Of a stretch of 64,000 bases of DNA, positions 8,193 through 16,266 are shown piece after piece. The translations under genes and the position numbers were made by a program. Positions within the stretch are counted from its first letter, which is position 1, and each line of letters begins with the position of its first letter. Under the pieces are notes generated by a model that searched no databases, was not told where the DNA came from, and worked only from the letters and a program-made list of their open reading frames with translations. The stretch spans positions 1,612,001 to 1,676,000 of the forward strand of contig NC_008358.1 in NCBI RefSeq assembly GCF_000013025.1, given 5' to 3'. The DNA is from Hyphomonas neptunium ATCC 15444. GTDB taxonomy: Bacteria > Pseudomonadota > Alphaproteobacteria > Caulobacterales > Hyphomonadaceae.

Positions 8193-9151
8193 GCCCGCGG
8201 ATCGGCCTCATCGTCAGTCCGCTCAGTCATACAGTGCAGCGAAAGGGTTCCATCCTTGAGCGTGTGAGTACGCATGTCGAAAATGCGGAACTTATCCGCA
8301 TCGAAGATTTCAATGATTTGCCCGATCAGCTCGCCCGTCTTGCCCGCACGGACGTTTCTGCCGTTCTGGTTGAAGGGGGGGATGGAACGCTCCAAGCTGT
8401 GATGTCGGCCTGGCCCGGCCTTGCAGACGGCGGAACGTCTTTGCCAGACTTCGCTATACTCCCCGGTGGCAGCACGAATTTGGCCTACAAGATCGCCGGT
8501 TTGAAATGCCGCGGAGCCGATGACATCGTCAGATACATTGCGCAATTCCGGGCTGGTCGGCCGGTAACCCGAACGAGCTTGCCTGCGTTGCGCGTTGAGG
8601 CTGCCGGTCTGGCCCGGCCCCAGATCGGAATGTTGCTTTCCACAGGGTCGCTCGCGCGCGCGATGATCTACACGCAGCAACAGATACATGGAGAAACCCA
8701 TCGCGGGTCACTCGCCGTCGCGGAAGCTGCCGCTCGCTTCGTCTTCGCTCCCGAAGCCTATCTTGATACGGATGGCGCGCCGCTCCTTCGCTCAAGCGAA
8801 CTCAGTGTCTCGGCTCCCTCATTTCAATTGCGCGGCGCGCACGCGCTGAGCCTGATGACAACTCTGCCCTCCCTAAGTCTCGGGCTTACTCCGTTCTGGG
8901 GGCTGGGCGCAGGGGCGATCGCTTTTACCCGCGCCGCATGGCCCATTTTACATTTTCGGCTGGCATTCCTGAAAATTCTCGCCGGTCATGCTGGTCCGGC
9001 GATGGCGCGGCACGGACTGACCAGCCACAGAACCGATACACTGGAACTGGCCTGTTCTGGCGCAATTGTTCTCGATGGGGAGTTGTTGCAACTGCCAGAA
9101 AATATCCCCATCACGATCAGTGCAACCAGCCCGCTCCGGTTTTTGAGATGA
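8189..9151 (+). CDS. cpgB: Diacylglycerol-kinase-fold lipid kinase, candidate ceramide kinase
   Basis: A 320-residue protein of the DAGK/sphingosine-kinase catalytic family. The ATP-binding motif GGDGT is at residues 63-67 (LVEGGDGTLQAVMSA), followed by FAILPGGSTNLAYKIAG and, near the C-terminus, the acidic IVLDGELLQLP typical of this fold. The start at 8189 (MSPRIGLIVSP) overlaps the LptG-like stop by ATGA; a longer form would run further into that gene. In Caulobacter the DAGK-like protein encoded two genes from spt is the ceramide kinase CpgB. The same arrangement is present here, with a kinase and a nucleotidyltransferase beside spt, though spt is on the opposite strand. Ceramide as substrate is inferred from synteny. 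Confidence 0.72.
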   Translation: MSPRIGLIVSPLSHTVQRKGSILERVSTHVENAELIRIEDFNDLPDQLARLARTDVSAVLVEGGDGTLQAVMSAWPGLADGGTSLPDFAILPGGSTNLAYKIAGLKCRGADDIVRYIAQFRAGRPVTRTSLPALRVEAAGLARPQIGMLLSTGSLARAMIYTQQQIHGETHRGSLAVAEAAARFVFAPEAYLDTDGAPLLRSSELSVSAPSFQLRGAHALSLMTTLPSLSLGLTPFWGLGAGAIAFTRAAWPILHFRLAFLKILAGHAGPAMARHGLTSHRTDTLELACSGAIVLDGELLQLPENIPITISATSPLRFLR

Positions 9152-10074
9152 CACTTGATCCCCGCCTGCCAGCGCTTCGCGCGCTCATCCTGAAAGATCA
9201 GATTGAACTGGTGCAGGGCGCCCAGGAAATGGCTCGCGCTATCCATGAGCGCCACCAAGGCGCAGTCCGCGGGCTTGTTTTCTATGGGTCGGCAATGCGC
9301 CAAGGCGAATTTGCGGACAAGATGTATGATTTCTATGTCATCGTAGACCGATACAAATCGGTCTACGGATCAGGTCTGAAGCGCTTTGGTTCATGGCTAT
9401 TGCCGCCCGGCGTACATTTTCTGCAGATAACATATCCGGATGGAAGACGGCTTCGGAGCAAATACTCGATTGTATCGGAAAAGGCATTCCATCGGCGGTC
9501 GCGGGGTGGGGCTTTCGAAAGCATGCTATGGGCAAGGTTTGCGCAACCTTCCGTGGTCGTATCAGAAGATCCCCAGGTTTATGCCGATCTGATCGACACA
9601 CTTGCGCTTTCCTGTGTGCACTTTTCGAATCAAATTCGTCCGCTTATGTCGGGTATGACAGACCCACTTTCCCCGTGGGTGCGAGGGCTTAGTGAAAGCT
9701 ATCGCACAGAACTCCGTCCGGAACGGCCCGACGCGCGTGCGCGAGAGATTGTCGCACGCTTTGAGGCGCGCTATCGCAAGCTCTCCGAAATTCTGTTCGC
9801 GGGTGAACTGCAAACGCCGCCACGGCCGGGCCGTATAACTTCAGCATTGTGCCAGGCCCGCTGGATCATGCGTCGGATTGTTGGAAAGCCCATGGGCGCG
9901 TTGCGTGTTCTGAAGGCGGCTGCCACCTTCGATGCCGGGCTGGACTATATTCTGGAGAAGGTGGAAAGCCACTCAGGCGTTCGCCTTGAAGTCACCGAGG
10001 CCGAGCGCAGGCGGCCTTTGTTGCACGCGCCCTCTCTTGCCTGGCGGCTATACCGTGCCGGCGCGTTCCGCTGA
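9148..10074 (+). CDS. Tam41-like nucleotidyltransferase (CDP-lipid synthase candidate)
   Basis: A 308-residue protein starting at the ATG 9148 that overlaps the kinase stop. Its pattern recalls mitochondrial Tam41, the CDP-diacylglycerol synthase: a nucleotidyltransferase-fold LVFYGSAM at residues 43-50, then metal-site acids in MYDFYVIVD (D61, D67), then KYSIVSEKAF followed by LWARFAQPSVVV. These parallel the YGSGV, MLDF, KYGVIS and AGRLQKPVKI blocks of Tam41. The Tam41 reaction joins CTP and phosphatidate. Downstream of a lipid kinase, the product here would be CDP-ceramide. By position the gene corresponds to the one between the ceramide kinase and spt in Caulobacter (cpgC, from memory). 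The family call rests on motif recognition alone. Confidence 0.6.
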   Translation: MTLDPRLPALRALILKDQIELVQGAQEMARAIHERHQGAVRGLVFYGSAMRQGEFADKMYDFYVIVDRYKSVYGSGLKRFGSWLLPPGVHFLQITYPDGRRLRSKYSIVSEKAFHRRSRGGAFESMLWARFAQPSVVVSEDPQVYADLIDTLALSCVHFSNQIRPLMSGMTDPLSPWVRGLSESYRTELRPERPDARAREIVARFEARYRKLSEILFAGELQTPPRPGRITSALCQARWIMRRIVGKPMGALRVLKAAATFDAGLDYILEKVESHSGVRLEVTEAERRRPLLHAPSLAWRLYRAGAFR

Positions 10075-10094
10075 AAAGCAGCGCGAATTTGCGC

Positions 10095-11288
10095 TTATAT
10101 CAGTGTGCGGAATGCGGCGATGATTGACGCGATTTCCGCTTCGGAGTGTGCGGCCGACACGCTGAGCCGCAGAAGCGATTTCGCGTGCGGAGTTGCGGGG
10201 GGAACCGCAAGGTTCACATAGATACCTGCTTCAAGTAGTTGGTTCCACTCCTTCACGGCGGTCAATTCATCCGGGCGCGGAATAGCAATGATGGGGCCGG
10301 GTGGGGATGCTGGCACAAATCCGGCTTCGACCAGGCCGGCGTGCAGCTGATGCGCCCGCGCCATAAGCTGTCGGCTCAGATCAGGCCCCTTCATCATCTC
10401 GCCCATAGCCGCGCGGGCAGCCGCGACGTTCGAGGGCGACCCTGAAGCAGTGAAAAGATACGGCCGGCTCACAAGCCGCATCAGCTCAAGGCCGGGGTGA
10501 CGCGACACGCAGAAACCCCCGATCGACGCGAAGCTTTTCGAAAATGTGCCTGATAGAAAGTCTACCTTATCGAGCACACCCAATGCCTGCGCCAGCCCGC
10601 GGCCCCGATCACCATAGCAACCGACCGAATGGGCCTCATCGACATATAGATACGCGCCATGTTCATGGGCGACAGCCACAAACTCATCAATCGGCGCCAC
10701 ATCGCCGAGCATCGAGTACAGCCCTTCGACGACAACCAGTCGCGCACCTTCATCGGGAAGGCGCGCCAGCCGTTTGGCCAGATCTTCAGGGCTGTTATGC
10801 CGGAAACGGATGGTTTCGGCGTCGCTCAGCCGGCATCCGTCATAGATGCAGGCATGGCTATCTGCGTCGATGAGCAAATGATCGCCTCGTCCTGCCAGCG
10901 TGCTGATCGCAGCGAGGTTGGCCTGATAACCGGTCGTGAAAACGATAGCCGATTGTGCGCCGAAAAATGCCTTGAGGTCTTCCTCAAGCTCGACATGCTC
11001 CCGAAACGTACCGTTCGCCAGACGGCTTCCGGTTGTGGCGGTGCCCTGCCGGATAACGGCATCGACTGCGGCGGATTTCACCGCTTCGGAAAATGTCAGA
11101 CCGAGATAGTTGTTGGTTCCCGCGAGGATGACTTCCCGCCCGTCGACGAGGGCGCGGGTGGGCGACAGGATCTCGTCAAATGTCATCCCGAAAGGCAGCT
11201 TGCCGAGGGAAATGACCGCCTCGGCGCGCTGGCCTACCTTTTCGAATTTCTCGAAAATGTCGGACTTCTTGATGTCACTATCGAACAT
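10095..11288 (-). CDS. spt: Serine palmitoyltransferase (alpha-oxoamine synthase family)
   Basis: A 397-residue PLP-dependent enzyme of the AONS/KBL/SPT family, which condenses an amino acid with an acyl thioester. Visible motifs: TNNYLGLT near residue 57, GTATTGSRLANGT (substrate loop), YVDEAHSVGCYG (the PLP-stacking and PLP-binding DEAHS), and the Schiff-base lysine in GTFSKSFASIGG. The length equals that of bacterial SPT (about 400 residues). An adjacent acyl carrier protein, acyl-AMP ligase and reductase identify the pathway as sphingoid-base synthesis: acyl-ACP plus serine gives 3-ketosphinganine. The start at 11286-11288 overlaps the ACP stop region, so translation is coupled. It converges with the plus-strand operon, 20 bases apart. 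Confidence 0.85.
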   Translation of the reverse strand: MFDSDIKKSDIFEKFEKVGQRAEAVISLGKLPFGMTFDEILSPTRALVDGREVILAGTNNYLGLTFSEAVKSAAVDAVIRQGTATTGSRLANGTFREHVELEEDLKAFFGAQSAIVFTTGYQANLAAISTLAGRGDHLLIDADSHACIYDGCRLSDAETIRFRHNSPEDLAKRLARLPDEGARLVVVEGLYSMLGDVAPIDEFVAVAHEHGAYLYVDEAHSVGCYGDRGRGLAQALGVLDKVDFLSGTFSKSFASIGGFCVSRHPGLELMRLVSRPYLFTASGSPSNVAAARAAMGEMMKGPDLSRQLMARAHQLHAGLVEAGFVPASPPGPIIAIPRPDELTAVKEWNQLLEAGIYVNLAVPPATPHAKSLLRLSVSAAHSEAEIASIIAAFRTLI

Positions 11289-11535
11289 TTGCGAGCTGTC
11301 CTATTTTTGCAACAAGGTCTTTGACGGTATCAATATCGGAAGCAGCTTCGACAGGCAGGGAAATATTGTAAAGGTCTTCCAGCTCCATAACGATGTCGAA
11401 TATCTCCACGGAGTCTATTTCCAGGTCGGCGCCTATTCGCGTATCGGGGAGAATGACTGCCTGAGTATGGCTACGGGCGGCGAGTATCTTGGCGACATCT
11501 TCAAAGATCGCGGTTTGATCTGTTCTTGAGGTCAT
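11278..11535 (-). CDS. Acyl carrier protein of sphingolipid synthesis
   Basis: An 85-residue acyl carrier protein starting MTSRTDQTAIFEDV at the ATG 11533-11535. The phosphopantetheine attachment site is the serine of LEIDSVEIFDIVMELED (Ser42), with the expected D-S-V/L-E helix start. It lies between the ceramide reductase (35-base overlap at its 5' end) and spt (11-base overlap at its 3' end). In Caulobacter a dedicated ACP, loaded by the neighbouring acyl-ACP synthetase, delivers the acyl chain to Spt, and this gene has the same place. It is not the housekeeping fatty-acid AcpP, which would be expected next to fabF. Confidence 0.85.
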   Translation of the reverse strand: MTSRTDQTAIFEDVAKILAARSHTQAVILPDTRIGADLEIDSVEIFDIVMELEDLYNISLPVEAASDIDTVKDLVAKIGQLANVR

Positions 11536-12493
11536 CTGTCTGCTCGCTCCTTTCTTGCTCTCCCAAACCCCTAGCAGACCGCAGAAATGGAGCAAGGCAC
11601 CGCTCCAGCGTCTCATCCAGAGGTATGGGGTTTGGCACCTGTGTGTCGCCAATCCAGTCGCCCGAAAGCAATTCGTCCACTTTTCCGCGGGAGAAGACCT
11701 GCGGTGTTGCGCCCAGCTTCACCGCAAGGTCGGCTCCGTGACCAGCCATTTTCATCAGTGCCGCTGGAAATACGATGCGGTGCATGCGCTTTGCGGTGAC
11801 GCGCTCCGCGCTCTGCGCGATATCGCTCCAGCCAAGGTTGAGGTGGCTTGCGGGAGATAACGTCCGGATGCCGCCTGTTCGGGAATTGGCCAGTGTCATC
11901 AGGAAGCGCGCAGTATCCAGAACGTCAATCACGGAAAAACGGAAAGCGCCCGCTGCTCCTCCTGGAACCGGGAGTATTCCGCGGGCCAGGGCCGAGAAGA
12001 GAGACCGCGTGGCGTCATCACCGGGGCCGAGTATGGCCGGCGCTCGTACAATCGTCAGCGCCATTGAGCCGGCATTCTCAGCCGCCAGAATTTCGCTTTC
12101 TGCTTTCGATTTGGCATAGGCCGAAATATCCGGACGGCTGGCAGTCAGCGAGGACACATGCACGAAATGCTGAACGCCAGCTGCCTGCGCGCGCCGGACA
12201 AGCTCTGCGGTGCGCAGCGCATTCACTTCCCGGAAAACAGAGGCGTTTCGGGCCTTGGTCGCGCCTGCCAGATGGATCACAATATCGGCGTTGCTCACCA
12301 GAGATGACAGCGCCGCGTCCGAGGACAGATCACCCGAAATCCATTCTATCCCGTTGCCATCTGTGAGCTTGCGGTGAGGCTGCATCCGGGCCAGAGCCCG
12401 AACGGGTACGGAGTTCTGTGTCCGATCCCGCAGAAGTTGCCTGCCCACGAATCCTGTCGCGCCTGTCAGAGCAATGAGTGGCCGGTCGACCAT
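11501..12493 (-). CDS. cerR: NAD-dependent epimerase/dehydratase, candidate ceramide reductase
   Basis: A 330-residue extended short-chain dehydrogenase. The Rossmann motif TGATGFVG is at residues 10-17, VIHLAGATK supplies the adenine-side loop, and the catalytic pair is in ISAYAKSKAESE (Tyr-x3-Lys) after a serine in VSSLTAS. In Caulobacter, CerR reduces the 3-keto group of the N-acylated base, after ceramide synthase rather than before it as in eukaryotes. The gene is third from the 3' end of the minus-strand operon, 18 bases from the acyl-AMP ligase gene and overlapping the ACP gene. Operon order and family match the Caulobacter locus, so the role is fairly secure by context. Confidence 0.8.
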   Translation of the reverse strand: MVDRPLIALTGATGFVGRQLLRDRTQNSVPVRALARMQPHRKLTDGNGIEWISGDLSSDAALSSLVSNADIVIHLAGATKARNASVFREVNALRTAELVRRAQAAGVQHFVHVSSLTASRPDISAYAKSKAESEILAAENAGSMALTIVRAPAILGPGDDATRSLFSALARGILPVPGGAAGAFRFSVIDVLDTARFLMTLANSRTGGIRTLSPASHLNLGWSDIAQSAERVTAKRMHRIVFPAALMKMAGHGADLAVKLGATPQVFSRGKVDELLSGDWIGDTQVPNPIPLDETLERCLAPFLRSARGLGEQERSEQTDDLKNRSNRDL

Positions 12494-12511
12494 CTGGTGC
12501 TCGCCGCTTTA

Positions 12512-14287
12512 TCAGGGAAGAGCTGCCGCACGGGTGGCACTGTCACCCACAGCCTGATGCATCAGCCCCGATATGTAGGCAGTGCGGGAAGCCGCGCGGC
12601 TCAGCTTGCCGGAACTGGTTACAGGAAGCGACTTTATGCTCACAAGCTCCACGCTGACGGGCGCGCCCGCCATTGAGCGCGCAGCGGCGGCAATATCCCG
12701 CGCCAGCGTTTCGCGCAACTCCGCCTCCTGCGCCCGGCATTCCACGAGCAGGACAATGCGCGAAGTGTCGGCTGTATCGCGCATTTCAAATGCGGCGGAC
12801 CGGGCAACCGTCCGTCCACCGATCTTTTGCGCGACCCATTCAATATCCTGCGGCCAGATGTTCCGGCCGTTCGAGAGGATCATGTCCTTCGATCGTCCGG
12901 TCACGACGATCTCGTCGGCCAGCCAATAGCCGAGGTCGCCCGTATCCAGCCAGCCATCTTTGTCCGTCAACGGTTGAAGTTCCTGGTCGGCCCTGAAATA
13001 CCCGGACGCCAGCGAAGCGCTTCGAATGAAGATCCGGCCGACCTGACGCAGGCCAAGCTCTGAGCCTTCGGGATCGACGATCTTCAATTCGGTAGACTCC
13101 AGCGGCTTGCCGCAGCTGACGAAGGCCCGGTCGGCGCCCTCGCGTGTCAAATCCGATGCCGGCACAGCGCGTTCAGACGCCTGCATCCGGGCAACGTCGA
13201 CCCGGTCGATGTTCAGGCCGGTGTTAAGCGGCGCAAAGCTGACCGCAAGCGTCGATTCCGCCAGGCCATAACTTGCCACGAATGCCTCTTTGCGGAAGCC
13301 CGATGCGGCAAACGTTTCGCTGAACTGATCGAGCGCATCGGCCCGCACCATATCGCCGCCAATGCCAGCGGCGCGCCAGCTTGAGAGGTCGAGCGGTTCG
13401 CCGCGGAACCGGCGCACACAAAGCTCATAACCAAAGCTCGGGCTGTAGGAGAGGGTGCCTTTGTTGGCGCTGATCAATTTCAACCAGGTACCGGGGCGGC
13501 GCGCGAAATCGGTGGGCGACAGGAAGTCGATCGACAACTGGGAATACATTGGCGCGATGAAAAAACCGACAAGCCCCATGTCGTGATAAAGCGGCAACCA
13601 AGAGACCGCCCGGTCGCCGGCGCGCACCTGCAAGCCTTCCTGAATGATGGCCTTGCAGTTGGCCGAGAGGCTTGCCTGAGTTGCGACAATGCCTTTCGGT
13701 TCGCTGGTGCTGCCGGATGAAAACTGGATATAGGACAGATCGCCGGCGCCGTGGGGCACAGGCCCTACTGTTTCATCGGGAAGGGTGGCGCCGCTCAGGT
13801 CGAACAGCTCGATGTCTTGCCCGGCGGTTGCCGAGCTGAGAATTTCGTGGAGCGCAGGTGGGGCGAAAATGGCCGAGAGGCCAGCTGTGCGCACCATGCT
13901 GCTGACCTGCCACTCATAGGTCTGACGCCCGCCAAAGGCGGCTGGCAGGCTCAGCGGGGCAGGGACGAGGCCGGAATACTGGCACGCCATGAATGTGATG
14001 ACGAACTCAGGAGAGGTCTCGGCGATAACGCCGATTCGCGCACCTCTGGGAAAACGAGCGGCCATCCGGGCGGCCACGCCTAGCGCCTGATCCTTCAATT
14101 CGCGATAAGACAAGCTGCACGTCAGCTTGCCTTCAGAGCTATAAAAATTGATACCGCTCTGCCCCTCAGCCGCGTAATCCAACGCGTCGCAAGCCGACTG
14201 GAAAGTTCCGAGACGCGCGGGTATCCCCGCCTCTGTAGCAGTTGGTTTCAATTCGAAAGACCCCTGAACGTCTACATATGCAGACAT
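12512..14287 (-). CDS. acps: Fatty acyl-AMP ligase / acyl-ACP synthetase
   Basis: A 591-residue ANL-superfamily adenylating enzyme. Core motif A3 is IQFSSGSTSEPKGIVATQ, motif A5 is YGLAESTLAVSF, motif A7 is WLDTGDLGYW, and the hinge region is GRSKDMILSNGRNIWPQDIE. The LAESTLAVSF block and the insertion after the hinge resemble the fatty acyl-AMP ligase branch rather than acyl-CoA synthetases, which fits charging of the adjacent ACP. The ATG at 14285-14287 (MSAYVDVQ) is the operon's first start codon, and the gene heads acps-cerR-acp-spt. The reaction is fatty acid plus ATP plus holo-ACP to acyl-ACP for Spt. It presumably acts in the cytoplasm. Confidence 0.85.
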   Translation of the reverse strand: MSAYVDVQGSFELKPTATEAGIPARLGTFQSACDALDYAAEGQSGINFYSSEGKLTCSLSYRELKDQALGVAARMAARFPRGARIGVIAETSPEFVITFMACQYSGLVPAPLSLPAAFGGRQTYEWQVSSMVRTAGLSAIFAPPALHEILSSATAGQDIELFDLSGATLPDETVGPVPHGAGDLSYIQFSSGSTSEPKGIVATQASLSANCKAIIQEGLQVRAGDRAVSWLPLYHDMGLVGFFIAPMYSQLSIDFLSPTDFARRPGTWLKLISANKGTLSYSPSFGYELCVRRFRGEPLDLSSWRAAGIGGDMVRADALDQFSETFAASGFRKEAFVASYGLAESTLAVSFAPLNTGLNIDRVDVARMQASERAVPASDLTREGADRAFVSCGKPLESTELKIVDPEGSELGLRQVGRIFIRSASLASGYFRADQELQPLTDKDGWLDTGDLGYWLADEIVVTGRSKDMILSNGRNIWPQDIEWVAQKIGGRTVARSAAFEMRDTADTSRIVLLVECRAQEAELRETLARDIAAAARSMAGAPVSVELVSIKSLPVTSSGKLSRAASRTAYISGLMHQAVGDSATRAAALP

Positions 14288-14485
14288 CTGCTCCCGGAAA
14301 TGGGCGCAGGCTCAGCTATGAATTCACGCGTCTGACATTTATCGTCAAGATCAATAGGCTGCTTTTGTGGTAATCCTGCTGCATCTTCTGGAAAAACAGA
14401 CAATAAACAGGCTTCAAATCGTACCTGCCGGCCAGTAAATTGCACATGCCAACTAGAGTGGTTTCCAGCGGCTGTGATTGCCCGT

Positions 14486-15790
14486 CTATCGGGCGCCATA
14501 CTTCCTGAAAGCGCCCAGCATCAGGGCCAGAAGCAATATGGACGCGCCAACGGTCGTGACCGCTGCGCCGAGACTGCCATACACATCGACAGCCCACATC
14601 AGTGCGACAGCATAGAGGATCGAGGTTATCCCCCGAACTCGCAGCACGGTTCCCGGACGCCCCAGCGCGACCAGCGCCGGCTCTATGGCTACACCGCTCA
14701 AATCGAACATGGCAGCAACTGTCAGGATAATAAGTATTGGGAAAACAAAGAGATGGTCTTCGCCGGCGATCAACTCAAGAACACCTTTGCCGGCCAACAG
14801 TACAATGATCAGCACCACGCCTCCTGCTGCCGCGCCAATCAGGCACGCCCGCACGACGGTTCTCTGAATCAGGCTCTTGTCGACAACCGCCAGCTTGGCA
14901 AATTCGGGATAAATGGCCCTCGCAAGGGCAATTGTCGGCTTGTTCAGTGCGCCAACGAGCTGGGTCGCGATTCTGAAGCCGCCCGCCGCAACCGCGTCGA
15001 CAGCCCAGCCGACGACCAAGACAGGAAACTGCTTCCAGACCAGATTCAGCGAGGTATTGATGTTGGTTGTCCAGGCAAACGCCCAGAGACCCTCATTTTC
15101 TCCAATAACTCCCCGGATAGGCGAACCGGCCACCGGTTCCCTGAATTTGCGCCTGATTTCCCGAAGGCTTGCCCACCACATAGCCGCTGTTGTCACGACT
15201 TCTGCTGCTGCCCAGGCCGCCAGATAACCGGCAATCGAAGCGCCGCTCGCCCAGGCTGCTAACGCGCCCAGCAGGCGCATGGTGGGCAACACCGTTTCAG
15301 CATAGGCAGCGATGTCAAACCGGTCGAACAGGCGCAATACGCCGGTGGGCGCGCCCCGCACGCCAAATAGCAATGACAGGCAGAAGAGGGCGGCAAGGTT
15401 CTTGTCGCCTTCTGTCCAGCCAAATTCCCCGCCGATCAGGTACACGCCGCCAATCGCCAGAAGCGTGCCCGCGGCCGCTGCGCCAAAATCCAACAGAGTT
15501 GCGAACACGATGATTCTGAGCAGCTTGTCGGGTCGCTCAGCCGCCTCATGCTGGGCGCCGTATCGAACCACCGTCTGCCAGGACTGGAATTGAGCCAGAT
15601 TGGTGACAGCCTGGCCGTAGGACAGGATCAGGGCGAAAATGCCAAACTCTTCAGCACCCAGGCTGCGCGCCGTCAAAGCCAGGTAAAACAGGCTGAAAAC
15701 GCCGCCCGTACCCTTTCCGGCCAGCAGCCAGCCCGCGTTGCGAATGGCCCGCTTGATCGGTCCTTCAGGTTTCAACGCTGTGTCAGCCAC
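14486..15790 (-). CDS. Wzx/MATE-like lipid-linked oligosaccharide flippase family protein
   Basis: A 434-residue polytopic membrane protein with about a dozen hydrophobic segments, starting at a GTG (15788-15790; MADTALKPEG). The N-terminal AGWLLAGKGTGGVFSLFYLALTA and the next block GAEEFGIFALILSYGQ are typical of the polysaccharide-transporter/MVF superfamily (RfbX/Wzx). These proteins flip lipid-linked substrates across the inner membrane. The gene is on the same strand as the ceramide operon, 198 bases upstream of acps. Flipping a glycosylated or phosphorylated sphingolipid before LptFG-type extraction is a plausible but unproven role. Confidence 0.75.
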   Translation of the reverse strand: MADTALKPEGPIKRAIRNAGWLLAGKGTGGVFSLFYLALTARSLGAEEFGIFALILSYGQAVTNLAQFQSWQTVVRYGAQHEAAERPDKLLRIIVFATLLDFGAAAAGTLLAIGGVYLIGGEFGWTEGDKNLAALFCLSLLFGVRGAPTGVLRLFDRFDIAAYAETVLPTMRLLGALAAWASGASIAGYLAAWAAAEVVTTAAMWWASLREIRRKFREPVAGSPIRGVIGENEGLWAFAWTTNINTSLNLVWKQFPVLVVGWAVDAVAAGGFRIATQLVGALNKPTIALARAIYPEFAKLAVVDKSLIQRTVVRACLIGAAAGGVVLIIVLLAGKGVLELIAGEDHLFVFPILIILTVAAMFDLSGVAIEPALVALGRPGTVLRVRGITSILYAVALMWAVDVYGSLGAAVTTVGASILLLALMLGAFRKYGAR

Positions 15791-15992
15791 CCGGCGGCGT
15801 TCCTTCCATCTCGATCGCGCCTTTTATTGTCCCCATTCGGTTTGGGATAGTCACGAGAATATTATGACCGCTATCGGGAAGCAGTTCGGCGCACGGCGTG
15901 ATAATCTCGTGGGGCTGTGTCGTTGTGAAAGGATGGATTTGACGGTTGACGAGAGCCTGTCACGTAGATACATCCCCGCCTCTCTACCCCGT

Positions 15993-16077
15993 GCCCAGAT
16001 GGCGGAATTGGTAGACGCACTGCTTTCAGGTAGCAGCGCTGCAAGGCGTGGAGGTTCGAGTCCTCTTCTGGGCACCA
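15993..16077 (+). tRNA. tRNA-Leu (CAG)
   Basis: An 85-base tRNA with an encoded CCA end. The acceptor stem GCCCAGA pairs with TCTGGGC, the anticodon stem CTGCT/AGCAG closes the loop TTCAGGT giving anticodon CAG, and the T-arm is GAGGTTCGAGTCCTC. A long variable arm (CGCTGCAAGGCG region) is as expected for a class II tRNA. Its 3' end is the attachment site of the integrated element that follows: the last 22 bases recur, with one G missing, at 23182-23202. Confidence 0.95.
16056..16077 (+). repeat. attL: direct repeat at the 3' end of tRNA-Leu
   Basis: The terminal 22 bases of the tRNA gene (from TCGAGTCC to GCACCA) form the left copy of the direct repeat that bounds the integrated element. 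The tRNA remains intact on this side, as is usual when an integrase gene follows the tRNA. Confidence 0.8.
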
Positions 16078-16197
16078 GGCACCTAATCGTGTGCATTTTC
16101 CGACGTCCGCAGACGTCCAAAAATACCAATAAAAACAATAGATTATGTTAAAAACCTGTCCGTAGCGATCCTCGGGGATCCGCCTGCGTCCGGAGGT

Positions 16198-16266
16198 TAG
16201 TATGGTACAGCCGCTGGTACCATGGTACCATTGAGGGTCACCTCACCCCGTCCGTACCATACCATG
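16198..16266. promoter_or_regulatory. Left-end cluster of GTACCATA/TATGGTAC motifs (possible integrase arm sites)
   Basis: TATGGTAC at 16201-16208, the perfect palindrome GGTACCATGGTACC at 16216-16229, and GTACCATACCATG at 16254-16266 lie between attL and the integrase start. The same motifs recur just inside the right end at 23106-23140. A repeated motif near both ends of an element and overlapping the integrase promoter fits integrase arm-type sites or autoregulation. The assignment is inference. Confidence 0.55.

Noticed and set aside
15938..15970. TTGACG-type promoter boxes before tRNA-Leu
   Set aside because: Two TTGACG hexamers are present, but neither has a convincing -10 box at 16-18 bases, so no promoter was annotated.
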